From: an uncultured Muribaculaceae bacterium
GTDB lineage: Bacteria > Bacteroidota > Bacteroidia > Bacteroidales > Muribaculaceae
Direction of reading: 5' to 3'
DNA length: 33,984 nucleotides
Assembly: GCA_947629175.1 (NCBI GenBank)
Contig: CANRCT010000033.1
Location: forward strand, 1 to 33,984
Shown here: piece after piece, positions 1-7,603 of the stretch
Layout of the letters: each line of letters starts with the position of its first letter
Numbering within the stretch: the first letter of the stretch is position 1
Made by a program: the position numbers and the translations under genes
The notes under the pieces: generated by a model
Databases searched by the model: none
Seen by the model: the letters and a program-made list of their open reading frames with translations, nothing else
What the model was told of the DNA's origin: nothing

Positions 1-11
1 CCTGATGCTGT

Positions 12-41
12 CCGGGGTCTCCGCTACGCTCCGAACCCCGG
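12..41. repeat. Inverted repeat in gene-free left end
   Basis: The heptamer CCGGGGT at 12-18 is the reverse complement of ACCCCGG at 35-41, with a 16-nt loop. Part of the loop (CGCTACGCTCCG, 23-34) is also complementary, with one mismatch, to CGGAGCGAAGCG at 89-100, so two competing folds are possible. No T-run follows, so it does not look like an intrinsic terminator. It may belong to a degraded intergenic repeat element. Its function is unknown. Confidence 0.4.
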
Positions 42-104
42 TTACCAGTACTCCGCCCGCTCCGCGGCTCCGATGGCGGCAACCCATCCGGAGCGAAGCG
101 CGAA

Positions 105-260
105 TGCACCGAGGTGGAAACAGCGGCTGCACCGAGGTGGGAACAGTGGCTGCACCGGAGTTACAGCCCTACAGCATGGATGATGGCTCCTCCGGGAGGA
201 CGATGGCGGTAAACCGGACCTGGCGGGACAGCGGCTGCACCGGGGTACAGCCCTACAACC
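105..260. repeat. Short degenerate direct repeats
   Basis: Two adjacent 23-nt units, 105-127 and 128-150, differ at only two positions. They are followed by two related units beginning with TGCACCGG at 151 and 236, both of which continue into CAGCCCTACA. A phrase of the form GAGCGAA(G/T)CGCGAAT occurs at 91-105 and again at 267-280, flanking the block. I see no convincing protein in any frame; a 92-residue open frame over this stretch has low-complexity composition. The block resembles the remains of an intergenic repeat family or a decayed element. It is too short and irregular for a CRISPR array. Confidence 0.5.
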
Positions 261-290
261 TGAGGGAGCGAATCGCGAATTAAACATAAT

Positions 291-390
291 AGACCGAGCG
301 AGAAGGGAAGCAGGGGAAGAATCCGGAAGAAGGAGAAGAGGGAGGAGGAGAGCTAGGATAGTGAAGGGAAGAATGTGAAGAAGTCGGGAG
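291..390 (+). other. Purine-rich tract in gene-free DNA
   Basis: By direct count, 85 of the 100 bases at 291-390 are purines on the + strand, including an uninterrupted run of 28 purines at 325-352. The rest of 1-617 does not share this skew. A small hairpin follows (GAGGTCG at 400-406 with CGACCTC at 416-422). No credible ORF, tRNA or known RNA was recognised between 291 and 604. The tract could be a decayed gene, a structural or regulatory element, or untranslated RNA. The skew itself is certain, but its meaning is not. Confidence 0.5.
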
Positions 391-604
391 TAGGCTGGAG
401 AGGTCGGAGACCTCGCGACCTCGGTTAACCCCGCCATGGCGCGCGGAGCGATGCCTTGGTGGGGAGAACGGACGGGCATAGGCGGCATCTTCGGAGAAGA
501 GCCGCAGGGACAGGCATGGTTGGCTATTACGATATTTATCCGGGTCGGGAGGTGAAAAGATGAAAAATGGGAGGGGAGAAGGCGGTGGAGAGGAGGGAAA
601 ATTG

Positions 605-612
605 TAATTTTG
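605..612 (+). promoter_or_regulatory. Candidate -7 box TAATTTTG close to start codon
   Basis: TAATTTTG matches the Bacteroidota -7 consensus TAnnTTTG. It ends only five bases before the ATG at 618, so a transcript from it would be leaderless or nearly so. No good TTG (-33) element is seen about 20 nt upstream, which lowers confidence. Confidence 0.4.
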
Positions 613-617
613 CGGAC

Positions 618-1148
618 ATGTCGAAAACCGCACTGAAAAAGGCGCTCGCCGGAATGGACGCGGCGCAGCTGACCGAACTGATAACCGATCTCTACGAGGC
701 GCGCAGCGAAGCCAAGGAGTATCTCGATTTCTATATCAACCCCGACATCGACAAGAAGATGGCCAAGGCGAAGTCGCTGATCGCCAAAGAGGTCGGCCGG
801 ACGTCGCGCGGACGGGCACGCCCGCGGTCTACGCGCGTGCGCCGGTTTATAAAGGATATCGAATCGCTCAATCCCGGGGCCGAGCACGTGGCGGAGGCGA
901 TGACCTACACCATCGAGCAGTTCTGCCTGACAGGGAGCGTCAACTGGGTGAAGGAGAGCACTCAGCGGAGCGTAGGGCGTCTGGTGGCCGATACCGTGAG
1001 GCTCGCCGAGCGCGGCGGAGTGCTGTCGCTCTTCCTGCCGCGGATAGAAAAGGCGATCGATGGCATGGACAACAGCCATTTCCACAGCCGCGATTTCAGG
1101 AACGTACTGAAAGATAGCCTGAGCGCCGCTCTCGACTCACTGGCATGA
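618..1148 (+). CDS. DUF6155-like protein of unknown function
   Basis: A 176-residue soluble protein with no signal peptide or membrane segment. The N-terminus (MSKTALKKAL followed by QLTELITDLYEA and then KEYLDFYINP) resembles the DUF6155 family as I remember it, where a short helical start precedes an 'F-NP' motif. The middle is basic and Arg-rich (GRTSRGRARPRSTRVRR, about residues 74-90). The rest is predicted to be helical. The ATG at 618 is preferred over the in-frame ATG at 567 because the extra 17 residues are Arg/Glu-rich and family-like sequence starts at MSK. The gene stands alone: gene-free DNA lies upstream and valS, with its own promoter, downstream. No function can be assigned; the family call is from memory. 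Confidence 0.7.
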   Translation: MSKTALKKALAGMDAAQLTELITDLYEARSEAKEYLDFYINPDIDKKMAKAKSLIAKEVGRTSRGRARPRSTRVRRFIKDIESLNPGAEHVAEAMTYTIEQFCLTGSVNWVKESTQRSVGRLVADTVRLAERGGVLSLFLPRIEKAIDGMDNSHFHSRDFRNVLKDSLSAALDSLA

Positions 1149-1199
1149 CCCCTTCCGTAAGAGGCATGGCGCTGATTGTGCGGCGTAAATTGCGAAAGA

Positions 1200-1231
1200 T
1201 TTGCGCGGAGGGGGAATTATGCGTAATTTTG
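1200..1231 (+). promoter_or_regulatory. Promoter of valS-hisS (Bacteroidota type)
   Basis: TTTG at 1200-1203 and TAATTTTG at 1224-1231, separated by 20 nt, match the -33/-7 elements used by the Bacteroidota primary sigma factor. Transcription would begin around 1236-1240, giving an untranslated leader of about 40 nt before the ATG at 1279. Confidence 0.75.
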
Positions 1232-1278
1232 CACCTCTGTTAAGAAACTGAACAAACAAAACGAACCATACGCACAAG

Positions 1279-3900
1279 ATGAACGAGCTTGCCACCAAGT
1301 ACAACCCTTCGGAGGTTGAGGACAAATGGTATGACTACTGGATGCGTCATGACCTCTTCAAGAGCACTCCCGACGCGCGCGAACCTTACACGATAGTAAT
1401 CCCGCCGCCCAACGTCACCGGTGTGCTCCACATGGGCCACATGCTCAACAACACCATACAGGACATACTGGTGCGCCGCGCCCGCATGACGGGCAAGAAC
1501 GCCCTCTGGGTGCCCGGCACCGACCATGCCTCGATAGCCACCGAGGCCAAGGTGGTAGCCAAGCTTGCCGAGAAAGGGATCCAGAAGAGCGATCTTACCC
1601 GCGAGGAGTTCCTGAAGCACGCATGGGACTGGACTCACCAGTACGGCGGCATCATCCTGCAGCAGCTGCGCAAGCTCGGCGCCTCGTGCGACTGGAGCCG
1701 GACAGCCTTCACCATGGATGAACTGCGCTCGAAGAGCGTCACCAAGGTGTTTGTCGACCTTTACCGCCGCGGACTGATCTACCGCGGCAAGAGGATGGTC
1801 AACTGGGATCCGAAGGCCAAGACCGCTCTGAGCGACATCGAAGTGATCTACAAAGAGGAGCACAGCAAGCTCTACTATCTGCGCTACTACATAGCAGGCG
1901 AGGACGGCTACGCCATAGTGGCCACGACGCGCCCCGAGACGATCATGGGCGACACGGCGATGTGCATCAACCCCAACGACCCGAAAAACGCCCATCTGAA
2001 AGGGAAGCGTGTGATCGTGCCGCTGGTGGGCCGCGAGATACCGGTGATCGAGGACGAATACGTCGACATGGATTTCGGCACCGGATGCCTCAAGGTCACC
2101 CCGGCCCACGATGTCAACGACTATATGCTCGGCCAGAAGCACAATCTGGAAACGATCGACATATTCAACGACGACGCCACCATCAGCGAAGCCGCCGGCA
2201 TGTACGTCGGCATGGACCGCTTCGCCGTGCGCGAGCAGATAGCCAAGGATCTCGCCGAAGCCGGCCTGATCGAGAAGGTAGAGAACTACGAGAACAAGGT
2301 GGGCTACTCGGAGCGCAACGCCGACACCGTGGCCGAGCCGCGTCTGAGCAACCAGTGGTTCCTGCGCATGGAGGAGCTGGCGCGTCCGGCCGTAGGCGCC
2401 GTCGACAGCGACACGATACGCTTCATCCCCGAAAAATTCAAGAATACGTTCGACCACTGGATGGCCGAGATCCACGACTGGTGCATATCGCGCCAGCTCT
2501 GGTGGGGCCACCGCATACCGGCGTGGTATCTGCCCGACGGCACGTTTGTTGTGGCGATGGATGCCGACGAGGCGCTTGAACTGGCCCGCAAGAGCGATCC
2601 GTCGCTGACCGCCGCCGACCTGCGTCAGGAGGAGGACGGCCTCGACACATGGTTCTCCTCATGGCTCTGGCCGATCACGCTCTTCAACGGCATCCTTGAT
2701 CCCGACAACGAGGAGATGCGCTACTACTACCCCACAACCGATCTGGTGACAGGCCCCGACATCATCTTTTTCTGGGTGGCCCGCATGATCATGGCCGGTT
2801 ACGGATTTGCCGGCAAAGAACCGTTCCGCAACGTCTATTTCACCGGTATAGTCCGCGACGAGATAGGCCGAAAGATGTCGAAGCAGCTCGGCAACTCTCC
2901 CGACGCCCTGAAGCTGATAGCCGACTACGGCGCCGACGGCGTCAGAGTGGGCATCATGCTCTGTGCGCCCGCCGGCAACGACATACTCTTCGACACGAAA
3001 CTCTGCGAGACAGGCCGAAACTTCTGCAACAAGATGTGGAACGCCTTCCGTCTGGTCAAAGGCTGGGAAGTCAGCCCCGAAGCCGCGCAGCCCGAGGCCG
3101 CACGCTTCGCCGTGGCATGGATGAAGGAGCGTCTGGCACAGTCGACCGAGGAGATCGCCGACCTCTTCAGCAAGTTCCGCATCTCGGAGGCCCTGCGCGA
3201 GGCCTACCGCCTCTTCTGGGACGACTTCTCGTCGTGGTATCTCGAAATGGTCAAGCCCGCCTACGGCTCGCCATCGGATCTGACCACCTACAATGAGACC
3301 CTCGGCATATTCGACGCCCTGCTGCGTCTGCTCCACCCCTTCATGCCGTTTATCACGGAGGAACTGTGGCAGCATCTGACCGAACGCCGCGACGGCGAGT
3401 CGATCATGTACGCCCAGATCGAACCGGTCGCCGACCGTCATCCCCGCGAGGCGGAACTGATGGAGACCGTCAAGGCCGCAGTCAACGGCCTGCGCAACGT
3501 CCGCGCCGAGAAGAATATCCCCAACAAAGAGCAGCTGATCGTCAACGTGATCGGCTCATGGGACAAGGCAGTCGACGCACCGGTGATGAAACTCGCCAAC
3601 GCATCGGCCGTCAACCACAACGCAGCGAAGGATCCCGCCGCCGCCACCTTCATGGTCGGACTTACGGAAGTCAACGTGCCGCTGCTCGACTCTATCGACG
3701 TGGAGGCCGAAACAGCCAAACTCGAAAAAGACCTTAAATACTATCAGGGCTTCAAGCAGAGCGTGGAGAAGAAACTCGGCAACGAGCGCTTCGTCAGCAA
3801 CGCACCTGCAGCCGTCGTCGAGGGAGAGCGCAAGAAACTTGCCGACGCCGAAGCCAAGATAGCCACCATCACCGGCGCACTTGAAGCGCTGAAAAAGTAA
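1279..3900 (+). CDS. valS: Valyl-tRNA synthetase
   Basis: Cytoplasmic class I aminoacyl-tRNA synthetase that charges tRNA-Val; 873 residues, normal for the family. The HIGH-type ATP motif is HMGH at residues 51-54, within [16 protein letters not shown]. The KMSKS-type loop is KMSKQ at 532-536, with Gln in place of the final Ser. Between them lie the editing (CP1) domain and the signature [16 protein letters not shown]. The anticodon-binding helical domain follows (for example [14 protein letters not shown]). The final 65 or so residues form the Val-specific coiled-coil arm ([16 protein letters not shown]...). Only 5 nt separate its stop from hisS, so the two are almost certainly cotranscribed from the promoter at 1200-1231. 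Confidence 0.98.
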   Translation: MNELATKYNPSEVEDKWYDYWMRHDLFKSTPDAREPYTIVIPPPNVTGVLHMGHMLNNTIQDILVRRARMTGKNALWVPGTDHASIATEAKVVAKLAEKGIQKSDLTREEFLKHAWDWTHQYGGIILQQLRKLGASCDWSRTAFTMDELRSKSVTKVFVDLYRRGLIYRGKRMVNWDPKAKTALSDIEVIYKEEHSKLYYLRYYIAGEDGYAIVATTRPETIMGDTAMCINPNDPKNAHLKGKRVIVPLVGREIPVIEDEYVDMDFGTGCLKVTPAHDVNDYMLGQKHNLETIDIFNDDATISEAAGMYVGMDRFAVREQIAKDLAEAGLIEKVENYENKVGYSERNADTVAEPRLSNQWFLRMEELARPAVGAVDSDTIRFIPEKFKNTFDHWMAEIHDWCISRQLWWGHRIPAWYLPDGTFVVAMDADEALELARKSDPSLTAADLRQEEDGLDTWFSSWLWPITLFNGILDPDNEEMRYYYPTTDLVTGPDIIFFWVARMIMAGYGFAGKEPFRNVYFTGIVRDEIGRKMSKQLGNSPDALKLIADYGADGVRVGIMLCAPAGNDILFDTKLCETGRNFCNKMWNAFRLVKGWEVSPEAAQPEAARFAVAWMKERLAQSTEEIADLFSKFRISEALREAYRLFWDDFSSWYLEMVKPAYGSPSDLTTYNETLGIFDALLRLLHPFMPFITEELWQHLTERRDGESIMYAQIEPVADRHPREAELMETVKAAVNGLRNVRAEKNIPNKEQLIVNVIGSWDKAVDAPVMKLANASAVNHNAAKDPAAATFMVGLTEVNVPLLDSIDVEAETAKLEKDLKYYQGFKQSVEKKLGNERFVSNAPAAVVEGERKKLADAEAKIATITGALEALKK

Positions 3901-3905
3901 AAATT

Positions 3906-5282
3906 ATGGCACAGAAACCATCGATACCCAAGGGCACGCGCGACTTCGGTCACGAAGAGATGGCCCGCCGCAACTACATATTCGACACGATCAGGAGCGT
4001 ATTCCGTCTCTACGGATTCAGCCAGATCGAGACTCCGGCCATGGAGAACCTGTCTACACTGATGGGCAAATATGGCGAAGAGGGCGACAAGCTGCTCTTC
4101 AAGATACTCAACTCCGGCGACTGGCTGCGTGGCGCCGACCGTGCCATGATCGACGCCGGCGACTACGTGCACCTGACTTCGAAAGTGAGCGAAAAGGGGT
4201 TGAGGTATGACCTGACGGTGCCGTTCGCACGCTTCGTGGTGCAGCACCGCGACGAGCTGACACTGCCGTTCAAGCGCTTCCAGATCCAGCCGGTGTGGCG
4301 CGCCGACCGTCCGCAGAAAGGGCGTTACAGAGAGTTTTACCAGTGCGACGCCGACATAGTGGGCAGCGATTCGCTCGTCAACGAGATCGAACTGCTGCAG
4401 CTCGTCGACGAAGTGTTCGCACGCCTGGGCATACGCATAACCATCAAGCTCAACAACCGCAAGGTGCTCGCCGGCATAGCCGAGATGATCGGAGCCCCCA
4501 AAAAGCTGACCGACATCACCGTGGCTATCGACAAGATCGACAAGATCGGCCTCGACAAGGTGAAGGATGAACTGGCCGAGCGCGGTCTGCCTGCAGAGGC
4601 AATAGCCCGGCTCGAACCGGTGCTCGGCATCAGCGGCGACACGGCCGCAAGGCTCGCGGCGCTGAAGGATATCCTCGCAGGCAACGAGACCGGACTGCTC
4701 GGAGTGGCCGAGCTGCAGACCGTCATCGACGGCGCCGCGCGCCTGGGCATGCGCGCCGAAGTGGAGCTTGACGCATCGCTCGCCCGCGGTCTCAACTACT
4801 ATACCGGCACCATCATCGAAGTGAAGGCACGCGACGTGGAGATAGGCTCCATCACCGGCGGAGGACGCTACGACAACCTGACCGGAGTCTTCGGACTGCC
4901 CGGCCTCTCAGGTGTGGGCATCTCGTTCGGCGCCGACCGTATCTACGACGTGCTCAATCAGCTCGACCTCTATCCCGCTGAAGCCACTGCTGCTACCGAC
5001 GTGATGTTCGCCAACTTCGGCGAAGCCGAGTCGATGGCGGCCATGGCCATGATGAAGGAGCTGCGCAAGGCAGGCATCAAGTCGGAAATCTATCCCGACG
5101 CTGCCAAAATGAAAAAGCAGATGGGCTACGCCGACTCCCGCGGCATACCGTTTGTGGCAATCGTGGGCGAGAACGAGATGGCCGAGGGCAAAATGATGCT
5201 CAAGGACATGCGCGATGGTTCTCAGGCGCTCCTCATACCGGCCGAAGCCATAACCATTATCAGCAAAAAACAACTTTTTTAA
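3906..5282 (+). CDS. hisS: Histidyl-tRNA synthetase
   Basis: Class II aminoacyl-tRNA synthetase that charges tRNA-His; 458 residues. Motif 2 and its loop are visible as [17 protein letters not shown] (132-148). The histidine-binding motif is [10 protein letters not shown], near residues 292-301. Motif 3 begins [10 protein letters not shown], followed by [16 protein letters not shown]. The last 95 or so residues are the anticodon-binding domain. An insertion around residues 68-95 ([20 protein letters not shown]) makes it somewhat longer than the E. coli enzyme. It lies 5 nt after valS. Its 3' end holds a weak A/T-only inverted repeat (CTTTTTT, AAAT, AAAAAAG) but no clear GC-stem terminator before the next promoter. 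Confidence 0.97.
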   Translation: MAQKPSIPKGTRDFGHEEMARRNYIFDTIRSVFRLYGFSQIETPAMENLSTLMGKYGEEGDKLLFKILNSGDWLRGADRAMIDAGDYVHLTSKVSEKGLRYDLTVPFARFVVQHRDELTLPFKRFQIQPVWRADRPQKGRYREFYQCDADIVGSDSLVNEIELLQLVDEVFARLGIRITIKLNNRKVLAGIAEMIGAPKKLTDITVAIDKIDKIGLDKVKDELAERGLPAEAIARLEPVLGISGDTAARLAALKDILAGNETGLLGVAELQTVIDGAARLGMRAEVELDASLARGLNYYTGTIIEVKARDVEIGSITGGGRYDNLTGVFGLPGLSGVGISFGADRIYDVLNQLDLYPAEATAATDVMFANFGEAESMAAMAMMKELRKAGIKSEIYPDAAKMKKQMGYADSRGIPFVAIVGENEMAEGKMMLKDMRDGSQALLIPAEAITIISKKQLF

Positions 5283-5293
5283 ATAAAAAAGGA

Positions 5294-5322
5294 TTGCAAA
5301 AGATAAATTTTATATATCTTTG
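5294..5322 (+). promoter_or_regulatory. Promoter of the aromatic amino acid operon
   Basis: TTG at 5294-5296 and TATCTTTG at 5315-5322, 18 nt apart, fit the Bacteroidota -33/-7 pattern TTG...TAnnTTTG. Initiation would fall near 5327-5330, about 18 nt before the leader peptide ATG at 5347. It separates the aromatic operon from hisS. Confidence 0.75.
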
Positions 5323-5346
5323 CATCATCAAACAACAATCCGAAAG

Positions 5347-5421
5347 ATGAACCACCGTTTTTACGCATACTTTTTTTATTACTTTTATTCTGGCCGAATA
5401 GAAGGGATTCAGCATGCGTGA
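5347..5421 (+). CDS. Phe/Tyr-rich attenuation leader peptide
   Basis: A 24-codon ORF beginning ATG at 5347 and ending TGA at 5419-5421. Codons 5-14 read FYAYFFYYFY, so nine of ten consecutive codons are Phe or Tyr (four Phe and five Tyr). After this run come SGRIEG and a short tail. The ORF starts about 20 nt after the predicted transcription start, and an intrinsic terminator follows 50 nt after its stop. Codons 20-22 contain the sequence GGGATTC (5404-5410), which is complementary to the 5' side of that terminator. These are the features of a ribosome-stalling leader that senses charged tRNA-Phe and tRNA-Tyr. The downstream operon makes exactly those two amino acids. Composition and position are direct observations; the regulatory role is inferred. 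Confidence 0.88.
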   Translation: MNHRFYAYFFYYFYSGRIEGIQHA

Positions 5422-5477
5422 AGAGATCAGGACATCGACTACACGACGATTGATAAAGACTACGATAACAGAATCCC
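5404..5477 (+). promoter_or_regulatory. Antiterminator pairing of the attenuator
   Basis: GGGATTC at 5404-5410 is the exact reverse complement of GAATCCC at 5471-5477, giving a 7-bp helix that excludes the terminator stem. The left arm begins 15 nt after the last Tyr codon of the leader run. A ribosome stalled on the Phe/Tyr codons would leave it free, whereas one that reaches the stop codon at 5419 would cover it. A small alternative pairing, GAAT (5396-5399) with ATTC (5407-5410), could act as a competing upstream hairpin. Confidence 0.75.
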
Positions 5478-5506
5478 GACAGCCAAAAGCTTTCGGGATT
5501 TTTTTT
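5472..5506 (+). terminator. Attenuator: intrinsic terminator before pheA
   Basis: AATCCCGA (5472-5479) pairs with TCGGGATT (5493-5500). An inner AGC/GCT pairing (5481-5483 with 5489-5491) closes a CAAAA loop, and six further Ts follow at 5501-5506. It lies 22 nt before the pheA start codon and about 140 nt after the promoter, so it can only act as a conditional terminator for the operon. Confidence 0.9.
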
Positions 5507-5527
5507 GACAGAACCAGTAAACGAAAT

Positions 5528-6388
5528 ATGGATACCCAACGCAAGAAAAGAGTGACGATACAGGGCGTGGCCGGATGCTATCACGACGCTGCCGCCCGCG
5601 GGTATTTCGGCGACGAACAGATCGACACGCTGCCGTGCGACTCGTTTGTCGAAATGTTCGACGCCCTCGCGGCCGATGCCTCACTCATAGGCATCCTGGC
5701 CATCGAGAACACCATAGCCGGCGCCCTCCTGCAGAACCACGAGCTGCTCCGCAAAAGCGACATGTGCATCGTCGGCGAATACAAGATGAGGATATCCCAC
5801 GTGCTCGCAGCACTGCCCGGACAGACCATTGACGAGCTCACTGAGGTCAACTCCCATCCGATGGCCCTGATGCAGTGCGAGCAATATCTCCGCCGTCACC
5901 CGAATCTGAAGATGATAGAGAAATTCGACACCGCAGGAAGCGCCCGGGAGATAGCCGAAAACAACCTTACGGGCCATGCGGCCGTTTGCGGCGAATACGC
6001 CGCCGGGCTTTACGGCCTCAACGTGCTCGAACGCTCCATCGAGACCAACAAACGCAACTTCACCCGTTTCCTCATCATCGCCGATCCGCTTTTAGGTCAG
6101 GAACTGCTCCGGGGGAAAGGCGAGCCCGACAAGGCCTCGATAGCCTTCACTCTCCCCCACACCCACGGCGCGCTGTCGAAGGTACTGACCATATTCTCGT
6201 TCTACGACATGAACCTGTCGAAAATACAGTCCATGCCGATCATCGGCCGCGAATGGGAATACCGCTTCTACGTCGACCTGACTTTCGAAAGCCGACTCCG
6301 CTTCCGCCAGGCCATCGAGGCAGTGCGCCCGCTCATCAACGATCTGAAGATACTCGGAGAATACAACGAATGCAAAAACCAACTCTGA
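5528..6388 (+). CDS. pheA: Prephenate dehydratase
   Basis: Converts prephenate to phenylpyruvate, the committed step to phenylalanine; 286 residues, monofunctional (no chorismate mutase domain). The catalytic domain spans about residues 8-190 and ends in the conserved TRF motif, T179-R180-F181. An ACT domain follows, with the GAL element at 214-216. The usual Phe-binding motif ESRP is replaced by QSMP (234-237), so feedback inhibition by Phe may be altered. The ATG at 5528 is chosen because an in-frame ATG at 5414 would lie upstream of the terminator and overlap the leader ORF. First gene of a four-gene operon, with 5 nt to the aminotransferase. Expression is expected to be controlled by the attenuator. 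Confidence 0.95.
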   Translation: MDTQRKKRVTIQGVAGCYHDAAARGYFGDEQIDTLPCDSFVEMFDALAADASLIGILAIENTIAGALLQNHELLRKSDMCIVGEYKMRISHVLAALPGQTIDELTEVNSHPMALMQCEQYLRRHPNLKMIEKFDTAGSAREIAENNLTGHAAVCGEYAAGLYGLNVLERSIETNKRNFTRFLIIADPLLGQELLRGKGEPDKASIAFTLPHTHGALSKVLTIFSFYDMNLSKIQSMPIIGREWEYRFYVDLTFESRLRFRQAIEAVRPLINDLKILGEYNECKNQL

Positions 6389-6393
6389 CCGTC

Positions 6394-7572
6394 ATGACAA
6401 AAGAGATAAAGCCCGCCACAAGAGTTAGCGAGGTCAAAGAGTACTATTTTTCCAAGAAACTGCGCGAAGTGGCCAGGCTGAACGCCGAGGGGCGCGACAT
6501 AATCTCCCTCGGCATCGGAGGCCCTGACCGGATGCCGGCCGACGAAGTGATCGACACCCTCTGCGCAGAGGCCCGCAAGGAGGGCAACCACAGCTATCAG
6601 TCCTATACCGGACTGCCGGCGCTGCGCAAGGCCTATGCCGACTTCTACCGGCGGTGGTATGGAGTCACGCTTAATCCCGACTATGAGATACTGCCTCTCA
6701 TAGGCAGCAAGGAGGGAATACTCCACATATCGCTCGCACTGCTCAACCCCGGCGACGGCGTGCTCGTGCCGAATCCCGGCTACCCCACTTACACCTCCGT
6801 CAGCCGTCTGGCCCAGGCCGAAACTTTCCACTACGACCTCACCGAAAAAAACGGCTGGTATCCCGACTTCGACCAGCTCGAAAAGATGCCTCTCGACCGC
6901 ATAAAGCTTATGTGGGTCAACTATCCCCATATGCCGACCGGCACCCCGGCCACAATGGAACTGTTCGAGCGTCTGGTCGACTTCGGACGCAGCCACGGCA
7001 TAGTCATAGCCCACGACAACCCCTATAGCTTCATCCTCAACGACAAGCCTATGAGCCTGCTGCAGGTGGAAGGAGCCAAGGATGTGGCCATAGAGCTCAA
7101 CTCCATGAGCAAGAGCCACAACATGGCCGGATGGCGAATGGGCATGCTTGCATCCAACCCGACCATGATCGAATGGATACTGAAAGTGAAGTCGAATATC
7201 GACAGCGGCCAGTTCCGCCCGATGATGCTCGCAGCCGCCAGAGGGCTCGAAGCCGATGCGTCATGGTACAGGAGCGTAAACGAAACATACGCGCGACGCC
7301 GCGTAATCGCCGAAGAGATCATGACCGCGCTCGGATGCACGTTCGACCCCTCCCAGCGAGGCCTCTTCCTCTGGGGCCGGATAGCCGACAGCGAGAGCGG
7401 AAGCGAAGCCGTGGCCGACCGCGCTCTTTACGAAGCCCGTGTATTCGTCACCCCCGGATTCATATTCGGCAGCAACGGCGACCGCTACATACGCATATCG
7501 CTCTGCGCCACCGAAGAGAAAATGCGCGAGGCCCTCGACAGAATAAGAGAATCACAGATAAACAACAAATAA
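6394..7572 (+). CDS. Class I/II aminotransferase, probably aromatic
   Basis: PLP-dependent fold-type I aminotransferase; 392 residues. The Schiff-base lysine is K240 in NSMSKSHNMAGWRMG, and the substrate carboxylate-binding Arg is R367 in RYIRIS. The sequence resembles the group that includes aspartate and LL-diaminopimelate aminotransferases (SLGIGGPD near the N-terminus, NPGYPTY in the middle). Lying between prephenate dehydratase and DAHP synthase/chorismate mutase, it most likely transaminates phenylpyruvate and 4-hydroxyphenylpyruvate, the last step to Phe and Tyr. This role is inferred from context; a broader aspartate or branched-chain specificity cannot be excluded. An in-frame ATG at 6370, overlapping pheA, is a possible alternative start. 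Confidence 0.93.
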   Translation: MTKEIKPATRVSEVKEYYFSKKLREVARLNAEGRDIISLGIGGPDRMPADEVIDTLCAEARKEGNHSYQSYTGLPALRKAYADFYRRWYGVTLNPDYEILPLIGSKEGILHISLALLNPGDGVLVPNPGYPTYTSVSRLAQAETFHYDLTEKNGWYPDFDQLEKMPLDRIKLMWVNYPHMPTGTPATMELFERLVDFGRSHGIVIAHDNPYSFILNDKPMSLLQVEGAKDVAIELNSMSKSHNMAGWRMGMLASNPTMIEWILKVKSNIDSGQFRPMMLAAARGLEADASWYRSVNETYARRRVIAEEIMTALGCTFDPSQRGLFLWGRIADSESGSEAVADRALYEARVFVTPGFIFGSNGDRYIRISLCATEEKMREALDRIRESQINNK

Positions 7573-7603
7573 TTTCAATAACACCAACGTCAGTAACAAA
7601 ACA

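Noticed and set aside
105-260. CRISPR array
   Set aside because: The first two units are directly adjacent with no spacer, the units vary in sequence and length, and no cas genes are present.
42-1085. Long open frame on the minus strand (347 codons)
   Set aside because: It lies antisense to the repeats and to the DUF6155-like gene, has low-complexity Pro/Ser/Arg composition, and resembles no family. It is a by-product of high GC content.
1240-2511. Long minus-strand open frame antisense to valS (423 codons)
   Set aside because: The His/Val/Gly-rich translation mirrors valS codon bias on the other strand; there is no recognisable domain and valS is certain.
5274-5291. CTTTTTT-AAAT-AAAAAAG inverted repeat at the end of hisS as a terminator
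   Set aside because: The stem is almost all A/T and overlaps the stop codon, so it is too weak to call an intrinsic terminator.
5414-5527. Upstream in-frame extension of pheA from ATG 5414
   Set aside because: It would place the start upstream of the attenuator hairpin and inside the leader ORF, and the extra 38 residues do not resemble prephenate dehydratase.
5875-6393. N-terminal extension of the aminotransferase to 5875
   Set aside because: The added 173 residues are encoded out of frame within pheA and are Arg/Pro/His-rich; family similarity begins just after ATG 6394.
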